From Aeromicrobium sp. A1-2 (GTDB lineage: Bacteria > Actinomycetota > Actinomycetes > Propionibacteriales > Nocardioidaceae): a DNA stretch of 64,000 nucleotides. The stretch lies in contig NZ_CP027482.1 in NCBI RefSeq assembly GCF_003443875.1, forward strand, positions 1,674,001-1,738,000, read 5' to 3'. Shown piece after piece: positions 33,665 to 42,692 of the stretch (within the stretch, counting starts at the first letter, position 1; each line of letters opens with the position of its first letter). Under the pieces are notes generated by a model. It made no database searches. It had not been told where the DNA came from and saw only the letters and a list, made by a program, of their open reading frames with translations. A program made the position numbers and the translations under genes.

Positions 33665-34486
33665 TCAGACCTGCCGTGGGGTCCGGCCCGCCTCTCGGAT
33701 GCTGATCAACAGCGTCAGCGCACGATCGGCTGCCTCAGTCCCACCCTTCTGGTTCTGGGCAGTCACGATGCGATGCTCCTCGTCGACCACGACGTGGTCG
33801 TTGAACAGCTCGACGAGACGGGAGCTGTTGTTGCGGTAGTCGGCCCCGGCCTTGCGCAGCTCCGTCTCGGGATGCTTGGGAGTGCGTTTGATCCGCAGCT
33901 GGCTGACCTGGCGGTTGGTGACCGACGTCATCTTGACGCCTTCGACCAGCGGCCTCCCGTCCGGCTTGACGGCACCGATGAACCCGAGAGGGCCGTGGCA
34001 GACCCCGCCGAGAACCTTTTCGGCCGCGTAGGCCTGGGACAGCTTCTCGCTGAGGATGTCCGACTGGGCCAGGTCGTAGGACGCACCCCACCCCCCGGCC
34101 AGGAAGATCACGTCGTAGTCGTGGAAGTCCAGATCCGCGATCGCCAGGGACTCTTGGGCCTTGGTCTGGAACGACGGGTCCTTGAGGAAGCGCTCGTCGT
34201 CCGCCGTGCGCACGACCGGTCGCAGCGAGAGCGCCTCGATGGGGATCGCCCCACCCTTGACGCTGGCGACGTCGACATCCATGCCCGCATCGAGGAAGAC
34301 GTAGTACGGCTCCGTCATCTCCGAGGCGTAGACGCCGGTGCCGCGACCACGCTTGACCACCTCGCCGGTGGCCGGGTCGATCGCGTCGAGAGTCCCGTGA
34401 CTGGTCGTGATCACCAGAGCCCGAGAACCCGTGAGATCGATGTCGGTCCTGGCTCGGTACGTCGACTTGCTGGGCAGCGTGGCCAT
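33665..34486 (-). CDS. DJ-1/PfpI family protein, Hsp31-like
   Basis: 273 residues. Catalytic Cys in LGGVCHGPLGF with Glu in SEMTEPYYVF; FLAGGWGASYDL is the oxyanion loop. This family includes methylglyoxal-repair deglycases and chaperones. No signal peptide; cytoplasmic. Stands alone. The long insertion relative to short DJ-1 proteins resembles Hsp31. Confidence 0.85.
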   Translation of the reverse strand: MATLPSKSTYRARTDIDLTGSRALVITTSHGTLDAIDPATGEVVKRGRGTGVYASEMTEPYYVFLDAGMDVDVASVKGGAIPIEALSLRPVVRTADDERFLKDPSFQTKAQESLAIADLDFHDYDVIFLAGGWGASYDLAQSDILSEKLSQAYAAEKVLGGVCHGPLGFIGAVKPDGRPLVEGVKMTSVTNRQVSQLRIKRTPKHPETELRKAGADYRNNSSRLVELFNDHVVVDEEHRIVTAQNQKGGTEAADRALTLLISIREAGRTPRQV

Positions 34487-34646
34487 GTCGGGCCTTTCTG
34501 GATGGGGTACGTACGGGGGCGATCACGACTCGCGGAGTTCCCAAAGGACTATTAGCCCACCGGCGTATCCGCCGGACGATAGCCTTGGCTGCACAAAATG
34601 GTGCGACTGAGTCCACCAGTAGCAACGGCTAACGTGAGGAAACGTC

Positions 34647-34994
34647 ATGGCACGAAGGGTCCAGATCATCGAGAAGGCAGAGATCTTCGACGACTTCGAC
34701 GGCGCGCTGCTCGACCCGGAGACCCGTAGCCAGCGCTACCAGCTGAACGGCAAGACGTACGACCTCTACCTGTCCGCAGCCAGCAAGGCCACGGTGGACG
34801 CGTTCATCGCCGATCTGGTCGACGGCGCCGAAGAGGTCAAGGGCCAGCGTCAGGCCCGGGCCACCAAGGGGACATCACTGGGTGTCGATGAGAAGAAGCG
34901 TCGCGTCGAGGCGTACAACACGGCGAACCCCGACAACACCTACACCCGCTACACCGCTCACGTCCAAAGCTGGTGGGCTGCCAACGGCCGGTAG
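34647..34994 (+). CDS. Lsr2-like nucleoid protein lacking the C-terminal DNA-binding motif
   Basis: 115 residues, GAGGAA six bases upstream. The N-terminal ~65 residues (MARRVQIIE..., YQLNGKTYDLYLSAASKATVDAFIADLV) match the Lsr2 dimerisation domain. Canonical Lsr2 ends with a WA..NG....RGR AT-hook-like motif; here the chain ends with HVQSWWAANGR, just before where RGR would come. The linker contains EKKRRVEAYNTAN. It could be a truncated antagonist, by analogy with truncated H-NS forms, or a pseudogene. A palindromic repeat begins 23 bases after the stop. Confidence 0.75.
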   Translation: MARRVQIIEKAEIFDDFDGALLDPETRSQRYQLNGKTYDLYLSAASKATVDAFIADLVDGAEEVKGQRQARATKGTSLGVDEKKRRVEAYNTANPDNTYTRYTAHVQSWWAANGR

Positions 34995-35017
34995 GTTCCC
35001 GCCGTCGCTCGGCACGC

Positions 35018-35074
35018 AAAGTGCGCGATCCTGCACCGTCCTGAGCTGCTGAAACGGGCAGGATCGCACAATTT
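35018..35074. repeat. inverted repeat after the Lsr2-like gene
   Basis: 17-base arms AAAGTGCGCGATCCTGC (35018-35034) and GCAGGATCGCACAATTT (35058-35074) are reverse complements except two positions, with a 23-base spacer. The arm resembles the AAAGTGTGCGCGTCTGC motif found next to the DUF559 gene near 56-57 kb. Confidence 0.75.
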
Positions 35075-35090
35075 GTGAAGCAAACCAGGC

Positions 35091-35639
35091 CTAGCCCAGC
35101 AGCCGCTTGGCAAAGCCCCGGTTGACCTCCGAAGCGCGCTGCTGCTCACCCGCGAACGCACTGACCACGACGAGTGCTCCGGTGACCGCCGGGAGAGCCC
35201 ACTGGAGCATCTGCAGCTGGCGCTGGGCGTCGGCCACCTCAGGCGGTGTGCCGAACGTCGGCTCGGTGCCGGACTTCACGGCCACCTTGTCGTGCGCGGA
35301 GACCTTCTGCCCGAGCACCCGGCTGTACGCCGTCACGCCCAGCGCTGCAGCGGTCAGGGCAGTCTTGGCCACTGCCATCGACGTGACGCCCTTCTGACCT
35401 GCGAGACGAGACTTGTTGCCCTGAATCTGGCCCAGGCTGCCGACGAGGTGCGCGCCGATCGCTGCGGCGTTCATCGGGGTCCAGCGGTCCCACCCGGCAT
35501 TCGCCACCGCGCCGACGTCCTCGGGGCTGGACGCCTGGGCGGCGGCGGGGTTGAGAGCGACGGCATTGGCGAGAGTGCCACCGAACCAGGCCGACAGGCC
35601 GAGATCGTGGAGCGAGCGGGAGACGGTGTTGCGGGCCAC
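35091..35639 (-). CDS. membrane protein of unknown function
   Basis: 182 residues from GTG 35639 (GGAGG six bases upstream). Two to three hydrophobic segments (LGLSAWFGGTLANAVAL, SMAVAKTALTAAALGV, LPAVTGALVVVSAFAG). A conserved-looking region GWDRWTPMNAAAIGAHLVG separates them. No known family recognised. Confidence 0.6.
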   Translation of the reverse strand: MARNTVSRSLHDLGLSAWFGGTLANAVALNPAAAQASSPEDVGAVANAGWDRWTPMNAAAIGAHLVGSLGQIQGNKSRLAGQKGVTSMAVAKTALTAAALGVTAYSRVLGQKVSAHDKVAVKSGTEPTFGTPPEVADAQRQLQMLQWALPAVTGALVVVSAFAGEQQRASEVNRGFAKRLLG

Positions 35640-35742
35640 GGGAATCCTCCAGTTGGTTGTCACCGGGAGCGGTCTCCCGACGTCATGGACACTGGATACC
35701 CGTTCGGCCGAGCCGACAAACCTCCCCGCGTGCAGCCTCCGG

Positions 35743-36165
35743 CTACGAGTCGCCCTGCACTGCCGCACGACTCGTGGAGGAGAGGCTCTCCAGGGCGACG
35801 ACGGCCCGGTCGGCGTCATCCTCGGGCACGAACAAGTGATCGTGGAAGGCCGCGGCCACCACGTTGCAGCTGATGTCGACTTCGGTCAACGCACGGCTGA
35901 CGGCAGCGGTCAGCCCGACCGCGTCGAGCGCGCTGTGCACCGTCAGCGTGATCCACGCAGCGACGAACTCGTACGTCAGGCCGAGCGCGTCGGCCCGTTC
36001 CGCCTGGAGGATCAGTGTGACTCCCTCGTCCTCGACGAAAGACATGACAGGTCCGTCGATCGTGGCTGCAACCTCGGCGTCGACGCTGACGAACACGTAC
36101 CGGCCGGCCCGGAGCTCAGGAGTCATCTCAGCGAGAAGCTGAGACAGGTCGGTGATGGCGTTCAT
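35743..36165 (-). CDS. ACT-domain-like small protein
   Basis: 140 residues from ATG 36165 (GGAGG eleven bases upstream and overlapping the ccdA stop). MNAITDLSQLLAEMTPELRAGRYVFV and later ITLTVHSALDAVGLTAAVSRALTEVDISCNVV with FHDHLFVP match the amino-acid-binding ACT-domain family (DUF2241-like). Ligand unknown. Its coupling to ccdA seems to be incidental. Confidence 0.8.
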   Translation of the reverse strand: MNAITDLSQLLAEMTPELRAGRYVFVSVDAEVAATIDGPVMSFVEDEGVTLILQAERADALGLTYEFVAAWITLTVHSALDAVGLTAAVSRALTEVDISCNVVAAAFHDHLFVPEDDADRAVVALESLSSTSRAAVQGDS

Positions 36166-37025
36166 GGCGTCGGTGCCTCCGATCGGGCCGCCGTCCGCCG
36201 GCGCAGCAGGCCCCTCGCGACCACCACGAGCATAAGCGCCCCCCCGGTCAGCCAGATCCAGGTGTCCAGCTCGTCGACGAACCGCGTCACCTTGGCCTGG
36301 ATCGTCGCGAACCCGTCGACGATCGGGTCCGAGCCGGTCGCCCCAGCGAAGTTCTCCCGCAGCTCGATGACCCCGTAGTAGGCGACGTAGACGCCCATCA
36401 GCACCACGACGACGCCGCCGATGCGGCCGATGACCGGCATCAACGAACGGAACCGGCCGACAGCCTCGGTGCTGGCCAGCGCCGCAGATACCGCCAGCAC
36501 CCCGACGAGCACCGTCATGCCCGCCGCGTAGGCGACGTACGCCAGCACACCACCCGCGATCGAGTCGCTCCGGAACGTCGAGAACGTCACAGCAAGGAAC
36601 GGCCCGATCGTGCACGACAACGAGGCGACGGCGTAGGCGATGCCGTAGCCGAACATCGACCCCAGCGCCTCGGACGGCGACGAGGAGACCTTCGGGATCA
36701 GGAAGCGGATCTCCCGGCCCGCGACCATCGCGAGCCCCATGATCGCCAGGACGACGCCGATCACGACGGTGGCGTACGGAAGGTACTTCTGCACCGAGAG
36801 GCTGATCGGCGCGACGACCAGGGCGAACACGCCGAACACCAGCAGGAAGCCGACCGCCATGACGGCCGTCGCGGTGAGGGCACGCAACAGCGCGGCCGAA
36901 CGGGAGCGTTCGTGCCCGCCGACGACCACCAGCGCAAGATAGCCCGGCAGCATCGCGAATCCGCACGGGTTCAGGGCCGCGACTAGTCCTGCGGCGAAGG
37001 CCAGCGAGACGATCGACCAGTCCAT
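36162..37025 (-). CDS. ccdA: CcdA-like membrane thiol-disulfide transporter
   Basis: 287 residues with six or more transmembrane helices. Conserved redox cysteines lie in AALNPCGFAMLPGY and VASLSCTIGPFLAV, the CcdA/DsbD-beta pattern. It carries reducing equivalents from cytoplasmic thioredoxin to periplasmic/external proteins such as the TlpA-like lipoprotein encoded just upstream (gap two bases). Confidence 0.9.
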   Translation of the reverse strand: MDWSIVSLAFAAGLVAALNPCGFAMLPGYLALVVVGGHERSRSAALLRALTATAVMAVGFLLVFGVFALVVAPISLSVQKYLPYATVVIGVVLAIMGLAMVAGREIRFLIPKVSSSPSEALGSMFGYGIAYAVASLSCTIGPFLAVTFSTFRSDSIAGGVLAYVAYAAGMTVLVGVLAVSAALASTEAVGRFRSLMPVIGRIGGVVVVLMGVYVAYYGVIELRENFAGATGSDPIVDGFATIQAKVTRFVDELDTWIWLTGGALMLVVVARGLLRRRTAARSEAPTP

Positions 37026-37027
37026 GG

Positions 37028-37591
37028 TCAGCCGGCGATCTTGGCGATTCTCGAGTCGAGCTCGGACGCTGAGAGCGCACCCGCGACGACATCGACGTCA
37101 CCATCGGCGGAGATGAACGCGTACGACGGCTGCGACGTGACCCCGAACCGCGCCCACACGGCGGCCTTGGTGTCGGCGAGGTTCGGGAAGTCCAGGTCGA
37201 ACTCCTCGACGAACCCCTTCATGGGCTCCACGTCGTCCAATGCGGCAACGCCCAGGAAGCTGACGCCCGAGGACTTCGCAGCGTCACGTACGCGGGGGGC
37301 CTCGCCCTTGCAGATGTGGCACCACGGCGCCCAGAACCACACGACGGCCGGCTTGCCGGCGAGGCTCGCACCCTCGAACGTCGCGCCGGCGGTCGTCTTC
37401 GACGTGAACTGCAGCTGCTTGGGCACGCTCACGGCTTCGGCCTCGCCCTGCGGTGCGTCCGACGACGCGGCAGCGGTCGGAGCGGTCGATGTGGAGGTAG
37501 TTGCCGAGGACGACGTCGTCTCGCCCGAGCCGCACGCGGCCAAGGTGAGCATCGCGGCGGCGGCGAGGCCGATGATCGTGGATCTTCTCAT
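37028..37591 (-). CDS. TlpA-like thioredoxin-fold lipoprotein
   Basis: 187 residues. Lipobox LTLAACGSG anchors the protein outside the cell; after a Ser/Thr-rich linker, the thioredoxin fold has the redox motif WAPWCHICKGEAP. TSQPSYAFISADG carries the cis-Pro. It would receive electrons through the next gene product, CcdA. Confidence 0.9.
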   Translation of the reverse strand: MRRSTIIGLAAAAMLTLAACGSGETTSSSATTSTSTAPTAAASSDAPQGEAEAVSVPKQLQFTSKTTAGATFEGASLAGKPAVVWFWAPWCHICKGEAPRVRDAAKSSGVSFLGVAALDDVEPMKGFVEEFDLDFPNLADTKAAVWARFGVTSQPSYAFISADGDVDVVAGALSASELDSRIAKIAG

Positions 37592-37711
37592 GTGACTGGT
37601 CCTGGACCTGGGGGACGTGGACTCCCGACGCTACCGTCCTGAGCCTGATCCCCACGGTCCGAAGGCGTGACGAGGTGGTGACGTCACCCTCAACAGCCGC
37701 GACAGCCGGGC

Positions 37712-38770
37712 TCAGCAGCCCTTGGCGCTGGTGTAGCAGCGCAGCTTCGGCTCGGCTGACGCCTGCTCGACACCGACCAGGTTGACGAATGGCAGCGGCA
37801 CGCTGGCCAGGCCCGGCGCCCCGGACAGGACCTGCAGCACGTTCTGCAGGTTCAGCGGGTCGACGCCCGGGTGGTACAGCTGCAGGCACACCGATCGATT
37901 GATCCGCGAGACCTTGGCGGGCCCCTTGTGGTCGAGCGCATCCATCGCCAGCGCGTACGCCGTCGGGTCGATCGTGCCGACAGTCAGGTGCTCGTAGACG
38001 TCGAGTGGGCAGACGTCCTGCGTCGCGACGTTGGTGATTGCCCCCTGGCCCGTGTGCAGCGCCGAGGATGCCGTCGCGTTGGTGTCGCTCGGAGTCACGA
38101 CCTCGTCGGTGCGGGTGTAGATCTGTGTGTAGGAGATGCCCTTGAAGGTCTCGGCACGACTGTTCAATGCGGCGATGAACTTCGCCGTGGCCTGCTGCTG
38201 CCAGACCGCCGGCAGGCAGGTCGTGACTCCCTCGATACAGGTCGGCAAGCCGGCCGTGCCGTGGTTGGAGCCCGCCATGCCGATCACGTCGTCGACCATG
38301 GCGCGGGTGTCTGGCCAGAAGCGCAGCGCCCATCGCATCGACATACCGCCCTGGCTGTGACCCATGATCGCAATGTCCCTCGTCGACATCGCCCGCATCG
38401 TGCGGATCGCGTAGACGAGGTACTCCCCCGAGACCTGGATGTCGCCCAGCGTGTGCGCCGGCATGTCGATCGCACACCACGGGCGTTGCTGCGCCGTGAA
38501 TGCCCGCTCGTAGTTCCACGAGTAGTTCTCGCGGACCGTCACGCCTGTCGCCGGGTTGAGCAGGATCGGCTGGAGCGTGGACGTCTTGAAGTTGCCGCTG
38601 CACTGGAGCGCGGCCTTGAGGGTCGCGGCCTTGACGGTCAGTCGTGGACCTGGGCGGTCGACCGGGGCGTACGGAGATGCGGTCGCGGCAGAGGCCGGGA
38701 CGGCACTCATCACCGACGCGGCAACGAACGCAGTGGTGCACAACAGAGTGGAAAGGACGGAACGGCGCAT
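37712..38770 (-). CDS. secreted lipase (alpha/beta hydrolase)
   Basis: 352 residues from ATG 38770 (an ATG 15 bases earlier lacks a good site). Signal peptide [22 protein letters not shown]...ASA. Nucleophile in [19 protein letters not shown]; paired cysteines ([14 protein letters not shown] and others). The pattern is that of secreted actinobacterial lipases. Catalytic Asp and His not resolved with certainty. Confidence 0.85.
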   Translation of the reverse strand: MRRSVLSTLLCTTAFVAASVMSAVPASAATASPYAPVDRPGPRLTVKAATLKAALQCSGNFKTSTLQPILLNPATGVTVRENYSWNYERAFTAQQRPWCAIDMPAHTLGDIQVSGEYLVYAIRTMRAMSTRDIAIMGHSQGGMSMRWALRFWPDTRAMVDDVIGMAGSNHGTAGLPTCIEGVTTCLPAVWQQQATAKFIAALNSRAETFKGISYTQIYTRTDEVVTPSDTNATASSALHTGQGAITNVATQDVCPLDVYEHLTVGTIDPTAYALAMDALDHKGPAKVSRINRSVCLQLYHPGVDPLNLQNVLQVLSGAPGLASVPLPFVNLVGVEQASAEPKLRCYTSAKGC

Positions 38771-38948
38771 GGATGACTCCCTCATCGGTCGGGTGGACCA
38801 ACGAGCCGGTGTGACCCACGTTACGTCTGCAATCGCGGGCCAGACGCTCGATCGAGAGCATCAGCCGTCAGGATGCGCCTGCCCAACTACTCCAATTCGT
38901 CATGCAACCAGTCCCATGAACCACGAAATTCGGGCTAGGTTGAAGCGC

Positions 38949-39695
38949 ATGGCAGACCAGACACCGATGGTTTCGATGCACGGCGTCCAGAAGTGGTTCG
39001 GGCAGCTGCACGTACTCCAGGACATCGAGCTCACCGTCGCCCCGGGCGAAGTCGTCGTCGTGATCGGTCCATCCGGGTCCGGCAAGTCGACTCTGTGCCG
39101 GGCGATCAACCGGCTCGAGACGATCGACGAGGGAACGATCCAGATCGATGGAAAGACGCTTCCCGAGGAGGGCAAGGGTCTGGCCCAGCTCCGAGCCGAC
39201 GTCGGCATGGTCTTCCAGTCGTTCAACCTGTTCGCGCACAAGTCGGTCCTCGAGAACGTGACCCTCGGCCCGATGAAGGTCCGCGGCGTCAAGAAGGCCG
39301 ATGCCGAGACGCGGGGGCACGAGCTGCTCGAACGTGTCGGCATCGACAGCCAGGCCGACAAATATCCGGCTCAGCTCTCCGGCGGGCAGCAGCAGCGGGT
39401 CGCCATCGCCCGCGCGCTCGCGATGGAGCCCAAGGTCATGCTCTTCGACGAGCCCACCTCGGCGCTCGATCCGGAGATGATCAAAGAAGTCCTCGACACC
39501 ATGGTCGACCTCGCCAAGGGCGGCATGACGATGATCGTCGTGACGCACGAGATGGGGTTCGCCCGCACGGCTGCCGACCGGGTGCTGTTCATGGCCGACG
39601 GCCAGATCATCGAGGAAAACACCCCCGAAGAGTTCTTCACCAACCCCACGTCGGATCGAGCCAAGGACTTCCTCGGCAAGATCCTGAAGCACTAG
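38949..39695 (+). CDS. gluA: glutamate-type amino-acid ABC transporter ATP-binding protein
   Basis: 248 residues. Walker [16 protein letters not shown], signature [15 protein letters not shown], Walker [15 protein letters not shown] and H-loop VVTHEMGFA. First gene of a gluABCD-like operon. Confidence 0.95.
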   Translation: MADQTPMVSMHGVQKWFGQLHVLQDIELTVAPGEVVVVIGPSGSGKSTLCRAINRLETIDEGTIQIDGKTLPEEGKGLAQLRADVGMVFQSFNLFAHKSVLENVTLGPMKVRGVKKADAETRGHELLERVGIDSQADKYPAQLSGGQQQRVAIARALAMEPKVMLFDEPTSALDPEMIKEVLDTMVDLAKGGMTMIVVTHEMGFARTAADRVLFMADGQIIEENTPEEFFTNPTSDRAKDFLGKILKH

Positions 39696-39707
39696 AGAGG
39701 GAACGAT

Positions 39708-40583
39708 ATGAAACGCGTACAATTTGCCGTCCTCGCAGCTACCGCTGCCCTGATCCTGGGAGCCTGCGGAAGCGCCGGCGATGACGAGAACCCGGTCGAC
39801 ACCAAGGTCGACGACAACGCCGCGAGCCAGTTCGAGGACGGCACCGCGATGAAGGCGATCGCCGAGTCGGGCAAGGTCCGCATCGGCGTCAAGTTCGACC
39901 AGCCCGGCCTCGGATTCAAGAGCGCCGGCGACGACCAGCCCGCCGGCTTCGACGTCGAGATGGCCAAGATCGTTGCGGCCAAGCTGGGCATCTCGGCCGA
40001 CAAGGTCGAGTGGGTCGAGACCATCTCGGACAACCGCGAGCCGTTCCTGCAGAAGGGCACGGTCGACTTCGTCTTCGCGTCCTACTCGATCACCGATGAC
40101 CGTCGCAAGGTCGTCGGACAGGCCGGACCGTACTTCCTGACCGGCCAGCAGTTGCTGGTCAAGAAGGGCAGCGACATCAAGGGCGTCGATGACATCAAGG
40201 GCAAGGAAGTCTGCTCGGTCACCGGTTCGACCTCGCTCAAGCAGGTCGAGGAGAAGGGCGCCAAGGCGCGCGGCTTCGAGACGTACTCGCAGTGCCGCGA
40301 CCAGGTGCTCGACGGTGGCGTCGACTCGATGACCACGGACGGCTCGATCCTGCTCGGCTACGCCGCCCTCAACCCCGACGAGCTCGAAGTCGTCGGAGAG
40401 CCGTTCTCCGAGGAGCGCATCGGCATGGGCTACAGCCAGGACAAGCCTGAGCTGTGCCAGTTCCTGACCGACACGATCCAGGAAGCCATGGACAACGGCG
40501 ACTGGGCCAAGGCCTTCGAGGGCACCCTCGGCAAGTCCGGTGCGGAGACGCCCACACCGCCGACGATGGACGCCTGCGCCTGA
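39708..40583 (+). CDS. gluB: glutamate-type ABC transporter substrate-binding lipoprotein
   Basis: 291 residues, 12 bases after gluA. Lipobox ILGACGSAG anchors it. Mature part FDQPGLGFKSAGDDQPAGFDVEMA and KEVCSVTGSTSLKQVEE matches SBP family 3 binding glutamate or similar acidic amino acids. Followed by a hairpin before the permease genes. Confidence 0.93.
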   Translation: MKRVQFAVLAATAALILGACGSAGDDENPVDTKVDDNAASQFEDGTAMKAIAESGKVRIGVKFDQPGLGFKSAGDDQPAGFDVEMAKIVAAKLGISADKVEWVETISDNREPFLQKGTVDFVFASYSITDDRRKVVGQAGPYFLTGQQLLVKKGSDIKGVDDIKGKEVCSVTGSTSLKQVEEKGAKARGFETYSQCRDQVLDGGVDSMTTDGSILLGYAALNPDELEVVGEPFSEERIGMGYSQDKPELCQFLTDTIQEAMDNGDWAKAFEGTLGKSGAETPTPPTMDACA

Positions 40584-40594
40584 TCCCTGCCCGA

Positions 40595-40622
40595 GCCGGG
40601 ACCGCCTCACGGCGGTCCCGGC
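40595..40622 (+). terminator. hairpin between gluB and gluC
   Basis: Perfect 12-bp stem (GCCGGGACCGCC / GGCGGTCCCGGC) with a four-base loop (TCAC). Such intercistronic hairpins are typical after a binding-protein gene and may give excess gluB transcript by partial termination. Confidence 0.7.
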
Positions 40623-40664
40623 CCGGCTCGACTTCCCACCCAGCACAGAGAGGACGGTGACGCC

Positions 40665-41309
40665 GTGCAGGTCCTGATCGACAACTTCGACAAGCTGCTC
40701 GACGCGTTTGGCAAGACGTTTCAGCTGTTCGTGGTCGCCGGCTTCCTCTCGCTGATCTTCGGAACGATGCTGGCGGCCATGCGGGTCGGACCTGTCAAGG
40801 TCCTCGACCGGGCCGCAGCGTTGTACGTCACGATCTTCCGCAACACGCCTCTGCTGGTTCTCCTGCTGCTGGTGGTCTTCGGCTTCCCCAAGCTCGACAT
40901 CCGGCTGGGATTCTTCTGGATGAACATCCTGGCGCTGACGATGTACACGTCGACGTTCGTGTGCGAGGCGCTCCGATCGGGCGTCAACTCGATCCCGCTG
41001 GGCCAGGCCGAGGCCGCCCGCTCCATCGGCCTGGGCTTCACCCAGACGATGCGCAACGTCGTTCTTCCGCAGTCGTTCCGCGCTGTCGTACCGCCGCTCG
41101 CCAGCGTGCTGATCGCACTGACCAAGAACACGTCGCTGTGCTCGATCTTCGGCATCGCCGAGGGCACCGCGGCGATGAAGGCCCTGCTCAACGACAACAC
41201 GGCCGACCTGTGGCCGATCGTGATCGGGATCGCGCTGGGCTACATCATCATCGTCGAGCTCATCTCCGGCGCAGCGGCGCTGCTCGAACGCCATTGGAGG
41301 ATTGCCTGA
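40665..41309 (+). CDS. gluC: glutamate-type ABC transporter permease
   Basis: 214 residues from GTG 40665. Several transmembrane helices; the EAA loop LGQAEAARSIGLGFTQTMRNVVLPQ contacts the ATPase. Its stop shares one base with the gluD ATG. Confidence 0.93.
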   Translation: MQVLIDNFDKLLDAFGKTFQLFVVAGFLSLIFGTMLAAMRVGPVKVLDRAAALYVTIFRNTPLLVLLLLVVFGFPKLDIRLGFFWMNILALTMYTSTFVCEALRSGVNSIPLGQAEAARSIGLGFTQTMRNVVLPQSFRAVVPPLASVLIALTKNTSLCSIFGIAEGTAAMKALLNDNTADLWPIVIGIALGYIIIVELISGAAALLERHWRIA

Positions 41310-42190
41310 TGGCCGCATCCGTGCTCTTCGACGCACCCGGACCCAAGACCAAGAGGCGGCACCGTCTCTACACGGTCATCTCCTCGCTCGGCCTGCTGGG
41401 CGTGCTAGGTCTGATCGTCTTCCAGCTCGAGCGCAAGGGTCAGTTCGCCTACGCGCTCTGGGAGCCCTTCGTGACCCCCAAGATCATCAACATCATCATC
41501 GAGGGCACCGGCAAGACGCTGCAGGCAGCAGTCTTCGCGATCATCGGGGCGCTGCTCCTCGGGATGATCCTCGGCGTGGGCAAGCTGTCCGAACACCGTG
41601 TGCTCCGCTGGCCTGCGTGGCTCGTGGTGGAGTTCTTCCGCGCCACGCCTTTGCTGCTGGTCATCATCGCGACCTGGTTCTACATCGGACCGGAGCCGGG
41701 GGCGAGTGCGTTCCTGGCCTTGGTCATGGGACTGATCCTCTACAACGGAGCGGTCTTCGCCGAGATCTTCCGCGCCGGGATCAACGCCGTCCCGAAGGGG
41801 CAGGCAGAGGCCGCGTACGCGATCGGCATGCGCAAGTCACTCGTGATGCGCATCGTGCTGATCCCGCAGGCGGTCAAGATCATGCTTCCCTCCCTCATCA
41901 GCCAGGCCATCGTCGCGCTCAAGGACACGAGTCTCGGCTACGCCGTGCTCGCTCCCGGTCTGACGTACACCGGCAAGCAGATCTTCGGCACGTTCCGCAA
42001 CACGATCCAGACCGCGTTCGTCATTGCCCTGATCTACATCACGCTCAACCTGCTGCTGACGTGGCTCGCCACCTGGGTGCAGAAGCGCTACGTCGGCGAG
42101 AAGACCTTCACGGCCGACGCCGTCGGCGGCATCGTGCAGTCACAGCCCGATGCGGGCGCATCCGGGGCCGGCGGCGCCGGCATCCGCTAG
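41309..42190 (+). CDS. gluD: glutamate-type ABC transporter permease
   Basis: 293 residues. EAA loop KGQAEAAYAIGMRKSLVMRIVLIPQ. The C-terminus is extended by a Gly/Ala tail (GASGAGGAG). Its final codons overlap the end of the next convergent gene by four bases. Confidence 0.93.
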   Translation: MAASVLFDAPGPKTKRRHRLYTVISSLGLLGVLGLIVFQLERKGQFAYALWEPFVTPKIINIIIEGTGKTLQAAVFAIIGALLLGMILGVGKLSEHRVLRWPAWLVVEFFRATPLLLVIIATWFYIGPEPGASAFLALVMGLILYNGAVFAEIFRAGINAVPKGQAEAAYAIGMRKSLVMRIVLIPQAVKIMLPSLISQAIVALKDTSLGYAVLAPGLTYTGKQIFGTFRNTIQTAFVIALIYITLNLLLTWLATWVQKRYVGEKTFTADAVGGIVQSQPDAGASGAGGAGIR

Positions 42191-42645
42191 CGCTTCGGGG
42201 TGACCCAAAGGTGGATCGTGCCGGCGACCGTGACAGTGCCATCGGGCAGCACGGCCTGGACAGTGATCGGCACGTCGGGGCCGGCGGCCCAGTCAGCTTC
42301 AGTGCTCGTGGCGGTGCAGGTCAGCGGTCCGGCCGACTTGGCCAGATAGCTGACGTCCATCCCCTTGGGCAGCCAACGCATGTCATCGGGGCAGGTCGCC
42401 TCGGCGAGCAGGCCCATCGCCGCCTCGAGCCCGTTGCACGCGGCAATCGCGTGGATCGTGCCGATGTGGTTCTGGACCGAGCGGCGCTTCGGGATCTTGA
42501 CCTGACCCAGGTGCGGCTGCATCTCCTGCACCTGCAGGTGGATCGATGCAAAGTACGGTGCCTTCTGGCTGAACGCGATCGAGAAGAGCCGCTTGCCCTG
42601 GGGCAGCGCGGTGACCTTCTTGTACAGGGCGAGAGTCGATGACAT
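42187..42645 (-). CDS. DUF4442 hot-dog fold thioesterase-like protein
   Basis: 152 residues. FSQKAPYFASIHLQVQEMQPHLGQVKIP, NHIGTIHAIAACNGLEAAMGL and AGTIHLWVTPKR match the DUF4442 hot-dog family, predicted thioesterases. No signal peptide; substrate unknown. Confidence 0.8.
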   Translation of the reverse strand: MSSTLALYKKVTALPQGKRLFSIAFSQKAPYFASIHLQVQEMQPHLGQVKIPKRRSVQNHIGTIHAIAACNGLEAAMGLLAEATCPDDMRWLPKGMDVSYLAKSAGPLTCTATSTEADWAAGPDVPITVQAVLPDGTVTVAGTIHLWVTPKR

Positions 42646-42692
42646 ACCCGAAGGTTACCGGCAAGTAACTGTTGGATCGCAGGAAACGAGTC

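Noticed and set aside
38868-41336. 822-residue minus-strand open frame across the glu operon
   Set aside because: It is the antisense of gluA, gluB and gluC, whose plus-strand motifs are unmistakable; the frame is open because of GC-rich codon bias.
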